DNA from: Sesamum alatum
Taxonomy: Eukaryota > Streptophyta > Magnoliopsida > Lamiales > Pedaliaceae
Assembly (NCBI GenBank): GCA_034509735.1
Contig: JACGWO010000004.1
Coordinates: forward strand, 12,629,395 to 12,693,394
DNA: 64,000 nt
Direction: 5' to 3'
Shown here: positions 34,021-46,800 of the stretch, piece after piece
Position numbering within the stretch: position 1 is the first letter of the stretch
Layout of the letters: every line of letters begins with the position of its first letter
The notes under the pieces: model-generated
Told to the model about the DNA's origin: nothing
The model's database searches: none
The model's input: the letters and a program-made list of their open reading frames with translations, nothing else
Program-made: the position numbers and the translations under genes

Positions 34021-36673
34021 TTTCCTTGAGTTTTATGCGGAGATTTCAAGTCAACAGATCAACCACTGCAAAAGCTTCTTCATTCCAAGCAAGAAGGCCA
34101 ACCTGGTGGCACAAAGGATTAAGAACATCACTGGATTTGTCTTAAAATCCTTACCAGTGACATACCTTGGGGCGCCTCTCTACAAAGGTAAGAAGAAAAA
34201 AATCCTCTCTGATGATCTTACTAACAAGATTCTTGCAAAAATTGTAGGTTGGGAACACAAGCAACTATCCTATGGCAGCAGATTGCAGCTGATTAAAAGT
34301 GTCCTAACTTCCATGCCCATCTACCTCCTCCAAGTTCTCAATCCTCCTATTGGAGTCATCCAAAGAATTGAACAACTGTTTCGCAAATATCTTTGGGGGT
34401 CTATAAACAACAAGAGGAAGATTCACTGTACCAAATGGAAAAATGTCTGCTACCCAACCGAAGAAGGTGGATTTGGGATCAGGGACCTTAGGGATGTTAC
34501 AAATTCATTCTCACATAAACCTTGGTGGTGACTCAGAGACAATACATCACTATGGTCAAAGTTTATTATCAACAGATACTGCAAAGCAGATTTCCCCACA
34601 AGGACAAAAATCTCCATACATGACTCACCTGTTTGGAGGCGAATTAGCAAAATCAGAGAGGAAGCCCAATCCCACATTTTCTAGACCCTTGGAAATGGAG
34701 ACGCAGTATTTTGGCAAGACTGGTGGATCGTAAAAGGCAGTCTTCAAGAAATCACTGGAAATACATACACAGAATACATACCTGTCAGAAGGTTCTGGAC
34801 AGAGAACGAATGGGATCCTGAGAAACTCAAGATGATTGTTCCTGAGGCACTGGTTGATAGAATTCTGGAAGTTCCTATAAGCCAAGGGAACAAAGATCAG
34901 ATGTTTTGGAGGCTATCTAAAAATGGCAACTTCACTACAAAGTCTTCATGGGAATACTACAGAGATCACAAATCTACACACCAAATCTTCAGCAACATTT
35001 GGACTACACTACTCACACCTTCCATGTCCAATTTCATGTGGAGGCTCATCAACAACTGGCTACCGACAGACAACAAACTTAAACAGAAAGGAATCTCACT
35101 GGCTTCTAAATGTTGCTGCCACCAGAATGAGGAAACAAACAGCCACCTCTTCATTGCAAATCCTTCAATCAGAGATGCTTGGTTATTGCTGATAGATTTC
35201 AAGTTAGACTACAACAAACGGAAAACATGATATACTTCCTGCGAAGCTGGCGAATAGGAAATAGCAACCAGACGCTTCTGAGGGGATGTCATACCTTTTA
35301 TTATATGTTGGAACATATGGAAGCTTTGTAATGTTGTTAGACATGATGAAGCCAGCTTCAAACACTGCATCATCATCCGTAACACACTCAATCATATTCA
35401 GCTCCTTCACAAAAGCAACTTGATCAAACCTGAACACTTGAACGGAGACCTCTTTGCAGCGTCTCAATAAAGAATTCAGGTTATAGCCAAAACCAAGCAC
35501 AATAAATCTACCACTGTTATCTGGACTAACCCCCCCCCCCCCTGGGATGGGTCAAACTAAACACGGATGGAGCATCAAAAGGGAATCCAGGACCTTCTGG
35601 AGCAGGGGGCATTATAAGAGATCACTCTGGTGAGGTACTGCTTGCTTTCGAAGAACCTCTTGGGCATTCCACAAACGTTCAAGCAGAGTTACGTGCCCTC
35701 TACAGAAGACTCAAAATTTGCACAAAGAAAGGATTTTACACTTGTGTGGATTGAATTGGATGCTGCCTACATCATCCAACTCATATCAACACCAAACAAG
35801 GGAGCTTGGATGTTCCAAAACACTCTGCAGGCTATAAGAAATCTCATGAGCAAAATCAGCATAAGAACTTCACACATTTTTTGAGAAGGCAACCAAGCTG
35901 CGGACTACCTTGCTAATCAGGCCTGCTCAGCTGAATCACTAAGCATCCTCAGCAAAGAGCAACTGTATGGTAAAATCTCAGGTATAATTCGACTTGACAT
36001 GCTTACATTTCCTAATATCCGGATAGTTAAGTGCCTTTCAACTTTCTGACACCTTCATGATTCTATTGTCTGTCTGCATTTGTTGGTATCTTTTTATCGG
36101 GACAAGAGTATATTCTGTTTCACACATCGGCATGTTGAAACAATCTATACTCTGGCTAAGTACTCTTTGATCATTTACTGCACAGGCACTCTCCAATTTC
36201 AGCCCTTTAGAACCTCCCAACGCTTACTTGTTTCTATTGCTCATATTTCATTCTCATGTTGGTTGTGATTTGTTGTGGATAATTTGCTCTGTGGGCTTGT
36301 TGTTTTGCTTTTGTAGATTGGACTTATTGCAGGAATGATAATAACCCTTCCTAGCTCAGTGACACATATCAGTACTTTTGGCATTTTGAAGCTGTATAGT
36401 TGTTCCTGTGTCACGAGATGGTATAAGATTGTTTTTATTTTGTGTGCCGTTTTGTTCAAGTACAATTGTAAGGGAGTAGTACTCCTAATTTACTTATCTG
36501 CCCATTTCAAATATAAGGGAGTAGTACTCCTCGTTTACAGCTTTTTAGGCACATTTAGGGAGTCAGTACTCCCTGTTGTATATTCTCCACTATATTTGAC
36601 TTAATATAGAAGGGAAAGGGACCCCGAAAAGCTCCCCCACCTCTCAGGTGGGTTTTTTTTTTTAAAAAAAAAA
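34021..36673 (+). pseudogene. 5'-truncated LINE ORF2 (RT tail, zinc-finger region, RNase H)
   Basis: It starts inside RT (ISSQQINHCKSFF, SLPVTYLGAPLYKG, IEQLFRKYLWG), then the zf-RVT-type region (WRLSKNGNFTTKSSWEYY, MWRLINNWLPT, HLFIANPS, 34905-35180). A decayed link follows, then a plant-type RNase H (VKLNTDGASKGNPGPSGAGG near 35545, NVQAELRAL, VWIELDA, EGNQAADYLANQAC near 35890). Frameshifts and stops are frequent. A 3' tail ends with a short hairpin (CCACCTCTCAGGTGG) and a T-run/A-run at 36652-36673, taken as the element end. Confidence 0.75.
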
Positions 36674-37830
36674 GTCTAAATATTTCCCTCACAATAATTT
36701 CACGAATTCAGAAATTAAGTCACACTGTAGCTACATTTGGAAACACATTCACAGCATCATCACTATGCTGAAAAATGCCAAGCATTGCGTATTAGGCAAT
36801 GGAAATTCTATTAATTTTTTGAATGATTTTGGATTGACATTTGTTCAATTACATCCCAAGTTCCTAATATTCCAGAACACGTTCAAAACTTCGGGTTAAT
36901 TCTCTTATCACACAAGAGAAGTGTTGGGACCTTTCTTCAGTTGAACATATCCTTCCTTTACATATCAAACATCGTATCTAGTCCATCCCCAAACCCATGA
37001 CAAATTAATCAGACTTTATAGTTTGGAATGGGAATCCTTCAGGTAATTTCTCCCTAAACAGTGCTTATTAGTGGCTCTTCAACTCTCATAATAAGGTCTC
37101 TGCCCCGCATCTTCTTTGGTTTATATTGTGGAATCTCAAAGTTCTGCTTAAGGTTAAATTCTTCTTATATCTTAAGGTGAATTACAACAGCCTCCCCTTA
37201 GGTTTGGCATAATTATGGATGTCCCTTCGTTGTTTAAAAAATTACAAATACACCCCTGAGGTTTGTAACTGTCTAACAAATAACCCATTTCCATCCATTT
37301 TTATGGGTGAACTGACCAAAATGCCCTTATGCAAATTGAATTATTTCTTAAAAATTTTTAATTTTTTTTGGACAAAAATGCGTGGGGAAAGGTTTCTAAT
37401 ATTTTTTACACAGATGAGCAATAATGTAATTTGCCTCGGCTAATTTTTCTACAATTTAAAAAAAAAAATTGAGGGCAAAATGAACCATTTCAGACCCTTG
37501 GTTAAAAATTACAAATCTCAGGGGGTCTTTATAATTTTTTAAACGACAAGGAGGTATTCGTAATTATGTCAAACCTCAGGGAAAGTCATTTTAATTCACC
37601 CTCTATCTTATGGCTCATGGAAGTCTTCCCAACTCTGCATTTTTATTTATGCGTAAAAACCCCCAACCCCACATTGTACTCTTTTGCAACTACGTTTACA
37701 AAGTGCCCGTGTTTTTCTTCCATCTCAAACTACTTTTTCCTGGAAATGAAGGATCTTGAAGATACCAACATCATTCTTCGACATAAACTAAAACATCATA
37801 TTTATGGACAACACTTGCCGTGTGATTGGT
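36674..37830 (+). pseudogene. Outer LINE RT-tail remnants, split by a TIR element
   Basis: SYIWKHIHSIITMLKNAKH and LGNGNSINF (near 36730-36820), then NPSGNFSLNSAY and LLWFILWNLKVLLKVKFFL (37030-37165) match the LINE region before RNase H. The same region resumes after 37610 (HGSLPTLHFY). No frame is intact. Confidence 0.6.
37175..37601 (+). mobile_element. 427-bp MULE-type MITE
   Basis: Long inverted ends AGGTGAATTAC...CCTTAGGTTTGGCATAATTA and the complement before 37601 bound it. 9-base flanks TATATCTTA (37166-37174) and TCTATCTTA (37602-37610) differ at one base, fitting a Mutator-type target duplication. It splits the outer LINE. There is no coding capacity beyond chance frames. Confidence 0.8.
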
Positions 37831-37839
37831 GTACAATTT

Positions 37840-38052
37840 GGGCAAATTGCAATTTACCCTCCTGTGTTAGGGAAAAATAGCAATTCACCCCCCTGTGAAT
37901 TTTTTTTAAGCAATTTACCCCCCTCTATTTTAGAAAAAGGAGCAAAATACTCCTTTATGGCATGAGGTGTGCAACACGCACGTCATCTGCGATTTTCCTT
38001 CATTTTTTCTTATAAAATTACTTTTATGCCCTAAATGAGGACCATTAGATCT

Positions 38053-38088
<36 letters not shown>

Positions 38089-39114
38089 ACGGTTGAGATT
38101 TTGATAATCAAATCAATGGCCTACATCTTTCTTAATTTAGATCGAACGGTCTATATTGATTTGTAAATAAATGGCTCAGATTTATTTAAATTAGATCTAT
38201 GGCTCACATTTATTCAAAATATAGAAAATAAATTTATAAACTATAAAAATAATATTTGTAATAAATAAATTATATATACATATACATACAATATATACAC
38301 ACATACATACATATAATATTAGTAAAAAAATTAAAAATTTCACAAAATAATTTCGTCGGCCGCCGATTTGAGAGGAGGGGAAGCGGCGGCCGGCGATGAG
38401 GGGAGGAGCCGTAGAGGCGGGGATGGGGGGAGGAGCGCGCAGTGGCGGGGCGGGGAAGGTGAAGGAACGCGCAGAGGCGGGGGCGGAGGGAGGAGTGCGC
38501 AGAGGCGGGGGCGGGGGAGGAGCGCGCTGGTGGTGGGAGCGACGAAGGTGGGGCGCGTAGAGGCGGAGGCGGGGGCAGGGGGAGGAGCGCGCAAAGGCGA
38601 GGGCGGACGGAGAAGCGCGCAGAGACGGGGGCGGACGGAGGAGCGTGGTGGTGGGAGCGACGAAGGTGGAGGCGGGGGCGGGGGAGGAGCGCGCAGAGGC
38701 AGGGGGGGGGAGGGCGCTGGTGGTTCAGGGGGGGGCGCCGGCCGGCGACGGGGTGACGACGAGGGCGGCTGCCGGTGGTCTGCACATATATATATATATA
38801 TATTGTGTATATGTATAAATATTATATATTATACTTTTATAAAATATGTATTAATACTTATTTTTTATATAATTATATATATAATTAAATCTGGGTCGTC
38901 CATCTATAAAGATAAGATCTAAGGGTTGATAATAAAGATAAAAATAAAAAAATAAAAAAAATTACATAAATAGCGCGTGTATTACACAGCTCACGTGAGG
39001 GGGGCATTTTGCTTCTTTTATTATAACATAAGGGGGTAAATTGCTAAAAACAAATTCACAGGGGGGTGAATTGCCATTTTTCCTTAACACAGGAGGGTAA
39101 ATTGCAATTTGCCC
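37840..39114 (+). mobile_element. 1275-bp non-autonomous MULE with triple terminal repeats
   Basis: Inverted ends GGGCAAATTGCAATTTACCC and its exact complement bound it. A perfect 9-bp duplication GTACAATTT lies at 37831-37839 and 39115-39123. Each end carries three related units about 30 bases apart (GCAATTTACCCTCCTG, GCAATTCACCCCCCTG, GCAATTTACCCCCCTC at 37849, 37880 and 37910). The centre holds (TA)n, AT-rich DNA and a G-rich minisatellite. It is inserted in the outer LINE. Confidence 0.9.
38368..38780 (+). repeat. G-rich minisatellite in the MULE
   Basis: Degenerate ~25-40-base units built on GAGCGCGCAGAGGCGGGGGC alternate with GGTGGGAGCGACGAAGGTGG. Strand asymmetry is strong (G-rich plus strand), with many G-runs. 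The open frames on both strands (Gly/Arg-rich plus, Pro/Arg-rich minus) follow from the repeat and are not counted as genes. Confidence 0.85.
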
Positions 39115-39123
39115 GTACAATTT

Positions 39124-39942
39124 AGAGAAAGTGACCAATCATATAGTAAGTGTGTCACACTTGCTCTATGATTAGTTTGATTCGGTCAAACCCAATTCGG
39201 GCAAGAATTTTCCGACAGAAAAAGCTATTGTCAAACACCTTGTGGTCTATTTGGCATGCTCGTAATTCTGCAATTTTTCACAATGCAACTACCAACACAT
39301 ATTGCTTGTGGAGATCTGCTAACCAACTAACTGTAAGTTGTGATTGGCAGCATGCCAAGAAAAACCAGCATAAATTAAGCTTCTTATGCAAGTGGAACCC
39401 CCCGCCCCACTCCTACTACAAGTTAAATATAGACGGCTTATCATTAGGTAACTCGGGTCAGTCGGGATGTGGAGGTATTATACATGATGAACAGTCCAGA
39501 TTTGTTGTTGCATTATGTGATTTATAGGACTCAATATGAATAACACAGCATAATGTTGGGCACTTTGCATGAACTGCTATTAGCTCAAGATAAAGTTTAC
39601 AAAAGCTTATTGTTGAGACTGACTCTAAAACTTTGCTTCATCTTTTCTGCAGGAACCAAACTCTAATGCCCCTCATCCCTTTACTAGGGAATTGCCAAAC
39701 TATAATAACTGAGTTTGACTCGGTGAAAGTTTTTTTTTGCTACAGGATGGGGAATCGTGTTGCTGATCTTTTTGCTCATATAACAGCCAGTGAAAAGACC
39801 TCGCAGATCTTTTTGGAAGTGCCTTCTTTTGCTGAAGATTTAGTTAATAGTGATCACTTCTGTGCTTGTACGAGACTTGTGTTCTCTCCTATTGTAATCA
39901 ATATTGATCTGCGTTAATATATAAAATATATTTTTATTGCTC
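39124..39942 (+). pseudogene. Outer LINE RNase H domain and 3' end
   Basis: SNTLWSIWHARNSAIFHN, then KWNPPPHSYYKLNIDG, SGQSGCGGIIHDE (39390-39485), ETDSKTL (39620) and NRVADLFAH (39755) give the plant LINE RNase H order. A stop at 39525 and frame changes break it. It ends with ATATAAAATATATTTTTATTGC and an A-run. Confidence 0.75.
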
Positions 39943-39961
39943 AAAAAAAATCTTCAAATCA

Positions 39962-40839
39962 AAGTTGAATACAAATATTGAAATGAATAAGAAATTTAAG
40001 TAAAACAATTTGATATATTATCATACTTAAATTCATTTATTTTTACAATTCTTACATTTTTCATTTTTACTTTGAACTTGTATCGATTTCATAATCAATT
40101 GACGATTGTCCACCATTGGATAAGAACACTATTTAAATTCCTAGTTAATTAATATCAACCCGTTATTTAGACAAAGTTAAGATATTTATTAGTTAAATGT
40201 CAAGAATGACCAATTCACACCTGTTAAATTTTCAATAATTAATTTTATTTGCTTGACCAATAGATCATGAAATGCTGCTAATAAATTAATTTAGCAACAC
40301 ATTCTTGTAATAGCATTATAGAACACATAAAAATTTGCATCATTCGTTTTAAAATATTCCATGGTCTGACTTCAACGTATAGTTAGAATTTGAGAAACAT
40401 ATGTATATTTAAAATTTGAAACACATGTTTCAAATGTAAAAACAAATAGGCAAAACACCAAACTCTACCCATTCTTTGGAAATCATTTGGGTAAAGACCC
40501 AATAGATATTGGGTAAGACTCAAACTCTACCCAATTTTTTATGAGCGTATCACTATGGGACATCAACTCAGTATGGATCTAGGTATGACGATACCAGCGC
40601 ATTGACAAGCCTAAATTCACCTAATGCCTTGTCAGGAGAAAAAGAAAAAAAAATGAAATTTTATATCTTAATTGGTATTATCAATGAATGCACAAATTCA
40701 GCATCAGATTTAGATTCTAAGAATGGCATCTATATGTAGTGTTTTGCTGCAACATCGAAGAAAAGCCAACAACAATGGCCTAATATTACAAGAGATGCAG
40801 CAGCATAATTTCAGGCAAATAGACACTCCTAAAAACATA
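39962..40839 (+). other. AT-rich intergenic DNA, likely including the gene's 3' UTR
   Basis: No ORF or repeat boundary is recognised. The 100-200 bases next to 40840 would be the 3' untranslated region of the minus-strand CXC gene. No classic AATAAA is evident close to the stop codon. Confidence 0.5.
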
Positions 40840-43800
40840 TCACAACTCGCCTTCAGGTTTTGTTCTTACATCCGCATTTTCAGCAGGAGTTATTTTCAAA
40901 TGGGGGTCATTATTGACTGCACCGTGTGCTAGAATAATCTCTGGAAAAGCCCTCTGTGGAGGAACAGCAGATCTGGCAACACCATTGTTTACGGGCTGTT
41001 GATTCCCAGGTCCTGTTTCCACAATTGAACTGCTCCTACTAGTTAGATCGTTTTCGTTACCTGATTGCATTCGTGCCAATGAAGAATACCTCGTTTCTGT
41101 AGAATGGAAGAGATGGGTCAGTAGTTCTCAGATATGGCAAATATTTTGTCAGTTGGGAAGCGGGGGAGATAACTTTGAAATGCTTAGAATAACAAGGAAG
41201 TTTTTAATGTAAATCAGTGCAGATTATGCCTGATAAATATAGTTTGGATCCTAGCAGCATGCTTATGCAAGAAATATAACCAACATGATGAAAGGCCAGA
41301 CAATCCAGAATATCAAGTACAGGAAATGATTGAATGATTATACTCACAATAATTGGGTTTTGGAAAGAAATTGCCACCTTAGCTACAGTACATAGAAGTT
41401 TATTACCACATAGCCAAGCTCCGCAGATGTGTGTATGTTTTTCCCCTTTTCTCTGTATAATCATAAGCTTAGTACTGAAAGTTGGAGATTTCACGGCTGC
41501 GTTCTTTGAAGCTCAAGAACCTAGCTGGGTTCTTTTGATACACAGAAACCCCTTTTTTGCAATTTAGTGAGCTAGGAAAGTGCTGACTATCTTGAATCTA
41601 GAGGGTATTCTTAGCATAAGCGTACGTCAAAAGTGGGGGAAAGGTTCCATGCATTTTGTGTTCCTAAATATGTACAATCATGGTCTATCACACAACAAAA
41701 GCAACAGGGACATTTGCTTTCTAATTCTTGCTTTCCCTTGACCTATCTTTAATATTTTGCTCTGTTTCATGTTGATGGGAGCATGTGACTCTTGTAGAAG
41801 GAGAGTCGGATACTTAAGTCTCATTTGTTCCCACATATTGTATTATTACTTTCTGTTTTCCCTACTTGCAGATGCAAAACTGAGGTATCATTACTTTCTG
41901 TATGATACATTCTACTGGGGAATGGGCTACACAGGCGAATCTCAAATGTCTCCGTGGGTTCCTACAATGATTATCCCAAGTACAGTAGCCAAGTTCTTGA
42001 AATTATGCCGCCACCTAGTTATGCAATAATCCTAATTCACATGGTCACAGAATAACTATACGGTCTCACTACAGGATCTTTATAAACTTCTTTCTTCAGA
42101 AATATGGAGTAGAACAAACTCTTCAAATATCTAGAGACATTGAATTCTTGACTACAAACATGAGAACAGGATATCTTAAAATAATAGAGAAGCTATACGA
42201 TTGCCTTGGTTTTGCCATAGCATTTTATATTCTCATAAAAGATTTATGGTTTTACCACAAAAATTGAAGACAAATTCCCCACAGATTTTATAATAAGCTA
42301 CATAACAGAAAGCAGGGACAATGAAACTTGCCTTTTATTTCTCCTAGCGTGATTAGCCTGTTAAGGCAATCCCGCAACTTAGTTAAAACAATTCTTTCTT
42401 GCTCGACGTAGGCCTCTGTCAGTCCTTGCTCATCTGGCAACTGGGAAGACACATTATTATGGACCACTGGTCCAATAGAAGCAGTTGTAGTAAAAATTGT
42501 GTCTGCTTCGTCACACATTAGAGCTAATGTACTGGGAGACATTGGCCTGCCTTTTGATACATCAGGTCCATCTGAACCAGACTCCTCAGGGTTGACCTTC
42601 TCTGTCTGGTTTTCAGGTGACGGATTATCATCAGTCCGAATTTTCTCAGCTGCAAAATGCTGCTGGCCTTGAGACTGATGTTGAGTTGATGAAACCAGTG
42701 AGGCTTCTCTAGAATCTTCTGCTCGCTTTTCCACTGCATTTCTTTCCTCTGAAACCATACAAGTTAGAGATTCAATTCATAAACTGACAGAGGGAGCATC
42801 AGATTTATCGTACTTAAGTCATCCTCAATATAGACCTAGCAATCACTATTCACTTGGCGTACTTTAGCAGTGCTTTATGGAATGCTAAGACTACCTGTTT
42901 CAGCATGCACGACAAAGTTTCATAATACACACTTCCACTTATAGTTCACTTTCTAGTTATAGTTAAACTTCACTCATCTTTACAGTAAAAATGACTCTTC
43001 TAAGTGCTTTTAACAGTCTATCGCAGACCTACCACTTGGACAAGGATGTATTCAATTGTGAAGCTTGTAAAAACTTACAAGTTCCAGTGATATCAGAAGT
43101 GTCTAATTATTGAGATAGTTTGTATTACAATTAACACCATTTCACCGCCAAGATATGAAAATGATTAACACATACATCTAAAGTATATGTATAACTCAGA
43201 TTCTGAGGAATGAAATTCCTGACAATTAACATACAATAATACTGAATATGCATATTTGAATCTAATTGACCTTTCTCAAAAATCTTAGGAGTGAAAAATT
43301 TATAATTCCAGTCTTATTGTGAAGTTCTGCTTGATAATAATGCGTTTTTACACTTGCACAGCGTTAGGCCCATATTTATCCAAACATCAGTTCTTGTTAC
43401 TGATATGGTTGACTATTTTCTAAAACATTTCCTATGCTAAAAATGATACTGTTTATGGGAGGAGCATAACAGGAAATCATGATATTCACATAAATTAGAT
43501 AAAACCACCAAGCTTGTAAAGATTTACAAACCAATCTATACCTGCAAGCATCTTTGCTGCTTCTGCGGAATATACCACAAGAACGGAGCAGAGTTCCTTC
43601 AAATCCTGGGGCTGAATGATGTCAGCTAATAGAGACCTTTAATTGCAATACACTAGTTAGTTTTCAGAAAAAATAGTGATAAGTGATTCTTCAAAGGGAA
43701 GGTATGTGTACCTATAAGTAAACTTTGAGGGGCTCAAGACTGACGTATTACCAGGGCGGGCCCCAGGAATTGAAGATAATGAAGTGGAAGGTACAGAACT

Positions 43801-46800
43801 GTTAATTTGGTTAGCCTGTTATAAGAGAAATTACTATATTAGAAATACAACAATGTAAAACAAAAGCAAAACAATGGGATGTCCCTCCAGTAATACACAG
43901 AAAAGGAAAAGAAATGACTGACCTAAGTAAATAAGTTGTTATCAAACCAGGACATAAATAAATTTTTAACCAATTTACCACATTCCAAGTACTCAACTTG
44001 TTGAAATAGTTAGCTAGTCCACATTTATTCTTTTGGCTAACAATACAGAGAGTCAAAACTATCAATTAATAATGATTTTTCCACTTGCAACCTAGCAGAA
44101 ATTACAGTCCAGCTTTATGACCTGAGCATAGGGGATCAAGCTTGTACCACCTCAATGTTTGAACTGTATTCCTAGGCTCACACTTAACTAGTAAGGAAGT
44201 GGCAGACCTACTCCACTTAAATTCAGACCACTAAATTTTAAACACTAAGTTGCAATCGCTCAAAATTCTATTTAAGTTTCTTGTATTGTCAAAAAATGCC
44301 TGAAAAGTATTATAAGTCATGCTTCAAGTTTCAATTATTAAAAAATTTACATAATTTATGCTTGTGTTGTTATATATATTGAACTTTTATAGAAAATAAA
44401 TTATAGATACAATTTAAAAATATTACATTGAACATATATATATATATATACACACTATAAAATATGCAAATCTATAATATATTAATCTATAATATTCAAT
44501 GATTTTTTGAGTAATGATATATATGATATATTTTAATTATGCGTACATGTACTTGAATAAAAAATTATAGGTTATATACATAGCATATTTTTTAGAAAAT
44601 TATATGCATTATGTATTTACGCATATATACATGTAATTTTTTACATAAAAAATTTACTTTGTGAAACATATATGCATATATTGCGCTTGTGAATATGTTT
44701 TGTACTACATAATTAATAAAAAGCTATAAATTTTAAATATTACTTTTTTAAATAAAATTTGAGTAAAAGTTTAAATCACTAAAAGTAGTTTTGCAAAGTA
44801 ATAAAATATACGTTTTGGGAATAAAATGAAAAGCATTGGAGATAAGTGAGAATGGTAGTTTTGTACTTTCAATACCAAATTATTTTCTTAGGGGGTTTTT
44901 TGTTACCTTTCATACTTCAAGGGCCTAAATGCGACTACATGCATAATTCAGGGGTGCAAGATGTATTTAACCCTAATTGAAATGTCAAACGTCTTATTAC
45001 AATAAAGATCTCATGAATATAACATAAGTTCTGATTTAGCAGATCTAGGCAGAACCAACTAAAGCCCAATCTAAGCTCACATGCTTGAATTTGCTACCTA
45101 TCCTAAAATCAACCCACAGCTTTAAACAGAATGGCCAATGCATGAAGATTTTCAGCAGAGAACCACTCTATTGAGAGAGCCTATTATCTGACAGAAAGTT
45201 ACCACCTTTCACGGAAAGAATGAAATTTACCTGTTGCAACTGTCCAGGCTTGTGTCCAGGATCTTTCACTGTTGATGCAAAGAAGAGCTCTTGACCTTTC
45301 CGCTTTTTATTCAATGGGGGAGACCCATAACCAGAAGATCCAATAGCACCTGTGATGGCAGCATTTGCTGCCTGCTGGATATACATCATGTTGTTGGCAT
45401 GATCTCCATGAAAAAGAGCCTGTCTCTCTTCACTTCCTTCATAATTTTTGCAGTCCATGCATTTACAATTTTCAGAACAAAGAATATTTGCTTGGAAGCA
45501 CTCACAATACTTCTTAAGACATCCTGATTTCTTGCAGTGGCATCCTTTGTTATGCTTTCCTGAAACTAAAACTTCACCAGCCTCTTCCTGCATATTCACA
45601 AGATCAATTAAGATGCTGTAATAGGCAACAAACGTAGATTAGAAAAATTGCAATTTTGTCATTCGTCTTCAATGGAATAATTGAGCATAACCACAGGTGA
45701 CATATTTTTAGAAAGTCGTGGTAAAAGATTTCTTATTCAATAAATATGTAACATATCATGCTGAGAAGGCTGCCACAAATATATGAAACCCATCCAGATA
45801 ACATACAGCAAGAATGTGGTAAATCATCCAAACAAGTATGAAAGATGAGAAACCAACTAAAGGGAACACTCTCTATAAAAACACATTTCTTCTGAGTTTA
45901 AATGCCTCCCCTGATTCACGAATGACATCACTGGAAGAATAATTTCAGCCAAAGCATTCTACATTGTTGGTTGGAACACCCTAAAGATTTAGATGTCTTG
46001 TATTGGTTGAACAACTGCACAACACAAATACTGATCATGAAGAACGTCAATACTCATAAGCATTCTGGCTGCCAGCTAACAGTAAGGTGCTCATCACTCC
46101 CAGCCCCAGATATCCATGCCCATGCAAGAGCTGGAAATTAATTTAGAGAAGATCGTATTTCCTCCTGGAAACGAACTGTTATAGAAACAAAAGTGGAAAT
46201 TCAGAAAAAATGCCCACAATGTTGAAGTAATGTTTTAAACATTGCCAGGAAAGATGATGTCCTAATGGTCATACTCATATGAATCTGGTCAGCCACTTAT
46301 TCAGCCTCTCGCTTGTCTGGCATCATCAAGGACTTTTAGAATTGCAGTTATAAGGACTTTTTCCTTTGTCTATGAATCCCTCACATGTCAAGGCTGCTTC
46401 CTATCTTTCCAGCATCCTTATACATCTTAGAAGAATGAATACTTTTAGAAGAATGTTATACTGGGACCACCTTACTTTCCTATTTAGTAATCCAGGGTTA
46501 GGCTGGGATTAGAAGGTGCCCCCTATTCAGGAAAATATGTTTCAGAAATTTTTTTCTCCTGAAACTCATTTTGTTTGGCATACTCAGAAAGATTCCCACA
46601 GAATCTATTCTCTATCCATTTCTCACCTATCATAAACCAAAAATCAGAATTTCTCAAAATTTTAAAATTAATTTCTCTCCCCCCAACCCTACACCCTAAA
46701 AAGACATCTAATCAATCGTCATAATCATGTTTATTTTTCTATAGAAACAACACCATCCAAACACATATCTCAAATTGTTTCCCATTTCTCTATGTTTACC

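Larger units (their letters stand above)
33295..39942 (+). mobile_element. LINE retrotransposon with three nested insertions
   Basis: The block is flanked by an A-run plus TCTTCAAATCA (33275-33294 and 39941-39961), a direct repeat of about 20 bases of the kind made by LINE insertion. From 5' to 3' it contains ORF1 remains, a second LINE, zinc-finger-type RT tail, a small TIR element, more RT tail, a larger TIR element, RNase H and a short A-tail. The outer LINE has lost its RT core. The nested reading is an inference from the order of domains. Confidence 0.6.

Noticed and set aside
38270..38922. Overlapping long ORFs of 171 aa (minus) and 184 aa (plus)
   Set aside because: Both follow from the G-rich minisatellite inside a TIR element. 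They are low-complexity Pro/Arg or Gly/Arg with no domain and no splice or start context.
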